Source: Bacteroidetes bacterium CG2_30_33_31 | GTDB taxonomy: Bacteria > Bacteroidota > Bacteroidia > Bacteroidales > UBA1556 | Reading direction: 5' to 3' | DNA length: 37,034 bases | NCBI GenBank assembly: GCA_001872625.1 | Contig: MNXP01000033.1 | Coordinates: forward strand, 1 to 37,034 | Shown here: one piece after another, positions 35,246 to 37,034 of the stretch | Position numbering within the stretch: the stretch's first letter is position 1 | Layout: every line of letters starts with the position of its first letter | Notes under the pieces: generated by a model | Seen by the model: the letters and a program-made list of their open reading frames with translations, nothing else | Told to the model about the DNA's origin: nothing | Databases searched by the model: none | Translations under genes and position numbers: made by a program

Positions 35246-35917
35246 TTATTTGTAATTCTCGAGAAACACAAAACTTATCATATTGGCACCCATCTGAAGT
35301 GCTTGTGTACGTTTCTCTTTTGAGTCGTTATGTACATCAGCATCTTCCCAGCCATCGCCTAAGTCGCATTCATAATCATAGAAACATACCAAACGTCCTT
35401 TATAAATTAATCCAAAACCTTGGGCAGGTTTATTATCATGCTCATGAACCTTTGGTAAGCCACTGTTGAATTGATATTTTTGATGATATATTGGATGCGA
35501 AAATGGCAACTCCAAAAATTCATAATCAGGAAATACTCTTTTCATTTCTCTTCTTATATACTTGTCAATACCATAATTATCGCTTATATGAAGAAATCCG
35601 CCAGAGACAAGATAATTCCTTAGATTTTCAACTTCTTGAAGTGACAAAACTATGTTGCCATGGCCTGTAATGTGCACAAAAGGATAATTCACAATATCTT
35701 TAGACCCTATTGAAACCGTTGCAACTTCTTCGCTAATATTCGTTCCAAGATTAGCATTACAAAATTTTACCAGATTTGGCAGGGAGGTGGGATTTGCATA
35801 CCAGTCGCCACCGCCATTATATTTCAAAAGTGCTATTTGGTAGCTTGCTTTCTGCGAAGCCGAAATAGCGGCAATAGAAACTATTAAAATTATTATTAGA
35901 AATCTATTTTTTATCAT
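35246..35917 (-). CDS. DUF4159 (glutamine-amidotransferase-like fold) exported protein
   Basis: 223 residues with a signal peptide (about 1-21, RFLIIILIVSIAAISAS). Family features: LLKYNGGGDWYANPTSLPNLV (30-50), the FVHITGHGNIVLS strand, LRNYLVSGGFLHISDNYG, the FPDYEFLELPFSHPIYH segment and a C-terminal ALQMGANMISFVF helix. This is the DUF4159 family of exported proteins with a class I amidotransferase-like fold, often near MoxR/aerotolerance (Bat) genes in Bacteroidota; here it is not. No catalytic Cys is evident, so a non-enzymatic role is possible. It lies 3 bases downstream of rsmE and is probably co-transcribed with it. Confidence 0.88.
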   Translation of the reverse strand: MIKNRFLIIILIVSIAAISASQKASYQIALLKYNGGGDWYANPTSLPNLVKFCNANLGTNISEEVATVSIGSKDIVNYPFVHITGHGNIVLSLQEVENLRNYLVSGGFLHISDNYGIDKYIRREMKRVFPDYEFLELPFSHPIYHQKYQFNSGLPKVHEHDNKPAQGFGLIYKGRLVCFYDYECDLGDGWEDADVHNDSKEKRTQALQMGANMISFVFLENYK

Positions 35918-35920
35918 ATA

Positions 35921-36640
35921 CTATTGTTTTATCAGGTTAATAGTGAAGCAAGCTGCCAAAGCAGCAGTTTCTGTGCGCAGGCGAGTATTACCAAGACTTA
36001 CAGGGATAAACTTAGCATTAACTGCTATCTCAACTTCCTTTGCTGAGAAGTCGCCCTCTGGACCGATTAGCACTACCACATTATTTGATAAATCTCCAAT
36101 ATTCTTTAAAAGCAACTGTTCTTCACTAATATAATGAGCAATAAATTTATGCGTCTGTTGGTTGTTTTTAATAAACTCTTCAAAAGTTACCGGCTCATTA
36201 AGCATAGGATGATAAGCTTTTAGCGACTGTTTCATTGCTGCCGTAATTACTTTATTCGACCTCTCAATATTCAAATCGCGTCTTTCAGAATGGAAAGTAA
36301 TTATAGGAGTTATTTCATCGATGCCCATTTCTGTAGCTTTCTCAAGAAACCAGTCAAAACGTTTTATATTTTTCGTTGGAGCCAAGGCAATATGAACATA
36401 AAAATTTCTTTTGCCTCTATCATTTTCTATTTCTAAAAATTCTATTTCGCAGTTGCGTTTGGTAGTATTTGAAATTGATGCCCGAATAAAAGTACCTTTG
36501 CCATCAGTTAAAAACACCACATCTCCTACTTTCAAACGCAATACTTTTATAGCATGCAAAGCCTCCTCACTTGGCAGCATATATCGCTTACCAACTTTGA
36601 TTTCCTGATGGTTAATATCTGATGAATAAAATAAATGCAT
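35921..36640 (-). CDS. rsmE: 16S rRNA (uracil1498-N3) methyltransferase
   Basis: A 239-residue SPOUT methyltransferase that makes m3U1498 in 16S rRNA using SAM. An N-terminal PUA-like region (1-70, HAIKVLRLKVGDVVFLTDGKG) binds RNA. The C-terminal knotted domain has ALAPTKNIKRFDWFLEKATE (86-105), SERR and MKQS (136-139), LIGPEGDFS (191-199) and LGNTRLRTETAALAA (216-230), the SAM-binding knot. Length and start are normal. It is the first gene of a leftward pair with the DUF4159 gene. The tandem repeat array begins 39 bases upstream of its ATG, so its promoter must lie in or beside the repeat. Confidence 0.97.
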   Translation of the reverse strand: MHLFYSSDINHQEIKVGKRYMLPSEEALHAIKVLRLKVGDVVFLTDGKGTFIRASISNTTKRNCEIEFLEIENDRGKRNFYVHIALAPTKNIKRFDWFLEKATEMGIDEITPIITFHSERRDLNIERSNKVITAAMKQSLKAYHPMLNEPVTFEEFIKNNQQTHKFIAHYISEEQLLLKNIGDLSNNVVVLIGPEGDFSAKEVEIAVNAKFIPVSLGNTRLRTETAALAACFTINLIKQ

Positions 36641-36679
36641 ACCACAAACCTTTAAAATACTATGTTAAAAAAAATAAAA

Positions 36680-37034
36680 CCCAATCTCCAACCAATCTTT
36701 TCCAACCAATCTCCAACCAATCTTTTCCAACCAATCTCCAACCAATCTTTTCCAACCAATCTTAAAACCAATCTTTTCCAACCAATCTTAAAACCAATCT
36801 TTTCCAACCAATCTTTTTCAACCAATCTCCAACCAATCTCCAATCAATCTTAAATCAATCTTAAATCAATCTTTTCCAACCAATCTCCAACCAATCTTTT
36901 TTTCAATCTCCAACCAATCTTTTTTTCAATCTCCAACCAATCTTTTTTTCAATCTCCAACCAATCTTTTTCAACCAATCTCCAACCAATCTTTTTTTCAA
37001 TCTCCAACCAATCTTTTTTTCAATCTCCAACCAA
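36680..37034. repeat. Dense degenerate tandem repeat array, continues past the window
   Basis: At least 355 bases built almost wholly of the core CCAATCT joined by short spacers. Three sub-units are seen: CCAATCTCCAA (11), CCAATCTTTTCCAA (14) and CCAATCTTAAAA (12); variants read TCAATCT. Composite periods form: 25 bases (11+14) near 36680-36760 and, toward the edge, a 23-base unit CTCCAACCAATC + TTTTTTTCAAT. The array contains no start-to-stop gene that I credit, though open frames exist on both strands because the unit lacks stops. It lies upstream of rsmE; its right end is outside the window. Confidence 0.93.

Noticed and set aside
36652-36853. Open frames of about 63 codons on both strands in the repeat array
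   Set aside because: They exist only because the repeat unit lacks stop codons; both strands are equally open and the products are simple WLEKIGW/NQSFPTN repeats.
36680-37034. CRISPR array
   Set aside because: Units are 11-14 bases with no unique 30-40 base spacers, and no cas genes are present.

Overview
The window looks like a chromosome segment of an AT-rich member of the Bacteroidota, probably environmental. The signs are two secreted proteins ending in type IX secretion (Por/T9SS) sorting domains, many upstream TAnnTTTG boxes (the Bacteroidota -7 promoter element), a short N-domain-only AtpC directly behind atpD, a LuxE-like acyl-protein synthetase and a DUF4159 protein. No rRNA, tRNA or CRISPR array was seen.

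Layout. 1-950: remains of a small gene cluster (a frameshifted DUF2188 gene, a zinc-ribbon-like protein, a 38-residue ORF) and gene-poor DNA. 953-8172: a T9SS cargo protein, atpD-atpC with a terminator, a small membrane protein, and a leftward LiaF-like / LytS-type kinase / LytTR regulator operon facing lgt. 8273-11048: PfkB kinase, deoC and ribF, rightward. 11050-14364: leftward hpt - tandem adenylate kinase - obg - PAP2 phosphatase, almost without gaps. 14536-16092: YebC regulator and a class IV aminotransferase.

16090-25650 is the accessory part. It opens with decayed DNA: an IS5-type transposase relic, a 17-bp inverted repeat and a PAP2 phosphatase tail. Next come an MFS transporter, an enolase whose frame has a stop at codon 5, and a P-type-ATPase-like HAD phosphatase. 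A DpnD/PcfM-like relic then borders a DpnII-type (GATC) restriction-modification island: dpnM-like methylase, DpnII endonuclease, a 765-residue protein reading as PD-(D/E)XK nuclease + DGQHR (DndB-like) + HEPN, a methylase relic, a divergent XRE regulator, an unknown 84-residue protein and a complete dpnA-like methylase. Genes overlap by 26, 4 and 8 bp, so expression is probably coupled. The three-domain protein embedded in a DpnII operon is the most interesting item: it suggests a second, possibly RNA-targeting, defence layer joined to GATC restriction.

25866-36640 returns to ordinary genome: POT peptide transporter, polysaccharide flippase, small Tat-exported protein, malic enzyme with a phosphotransacetylase-like domain, LuxE-like synthetase divergent from a lipoprotein, a T9SS cargo protein, DUF4159 protein and rsmE. 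The window ends inside a dense degenerate tandem repeat (36680 to the edge) lying just upstream of rsmE.
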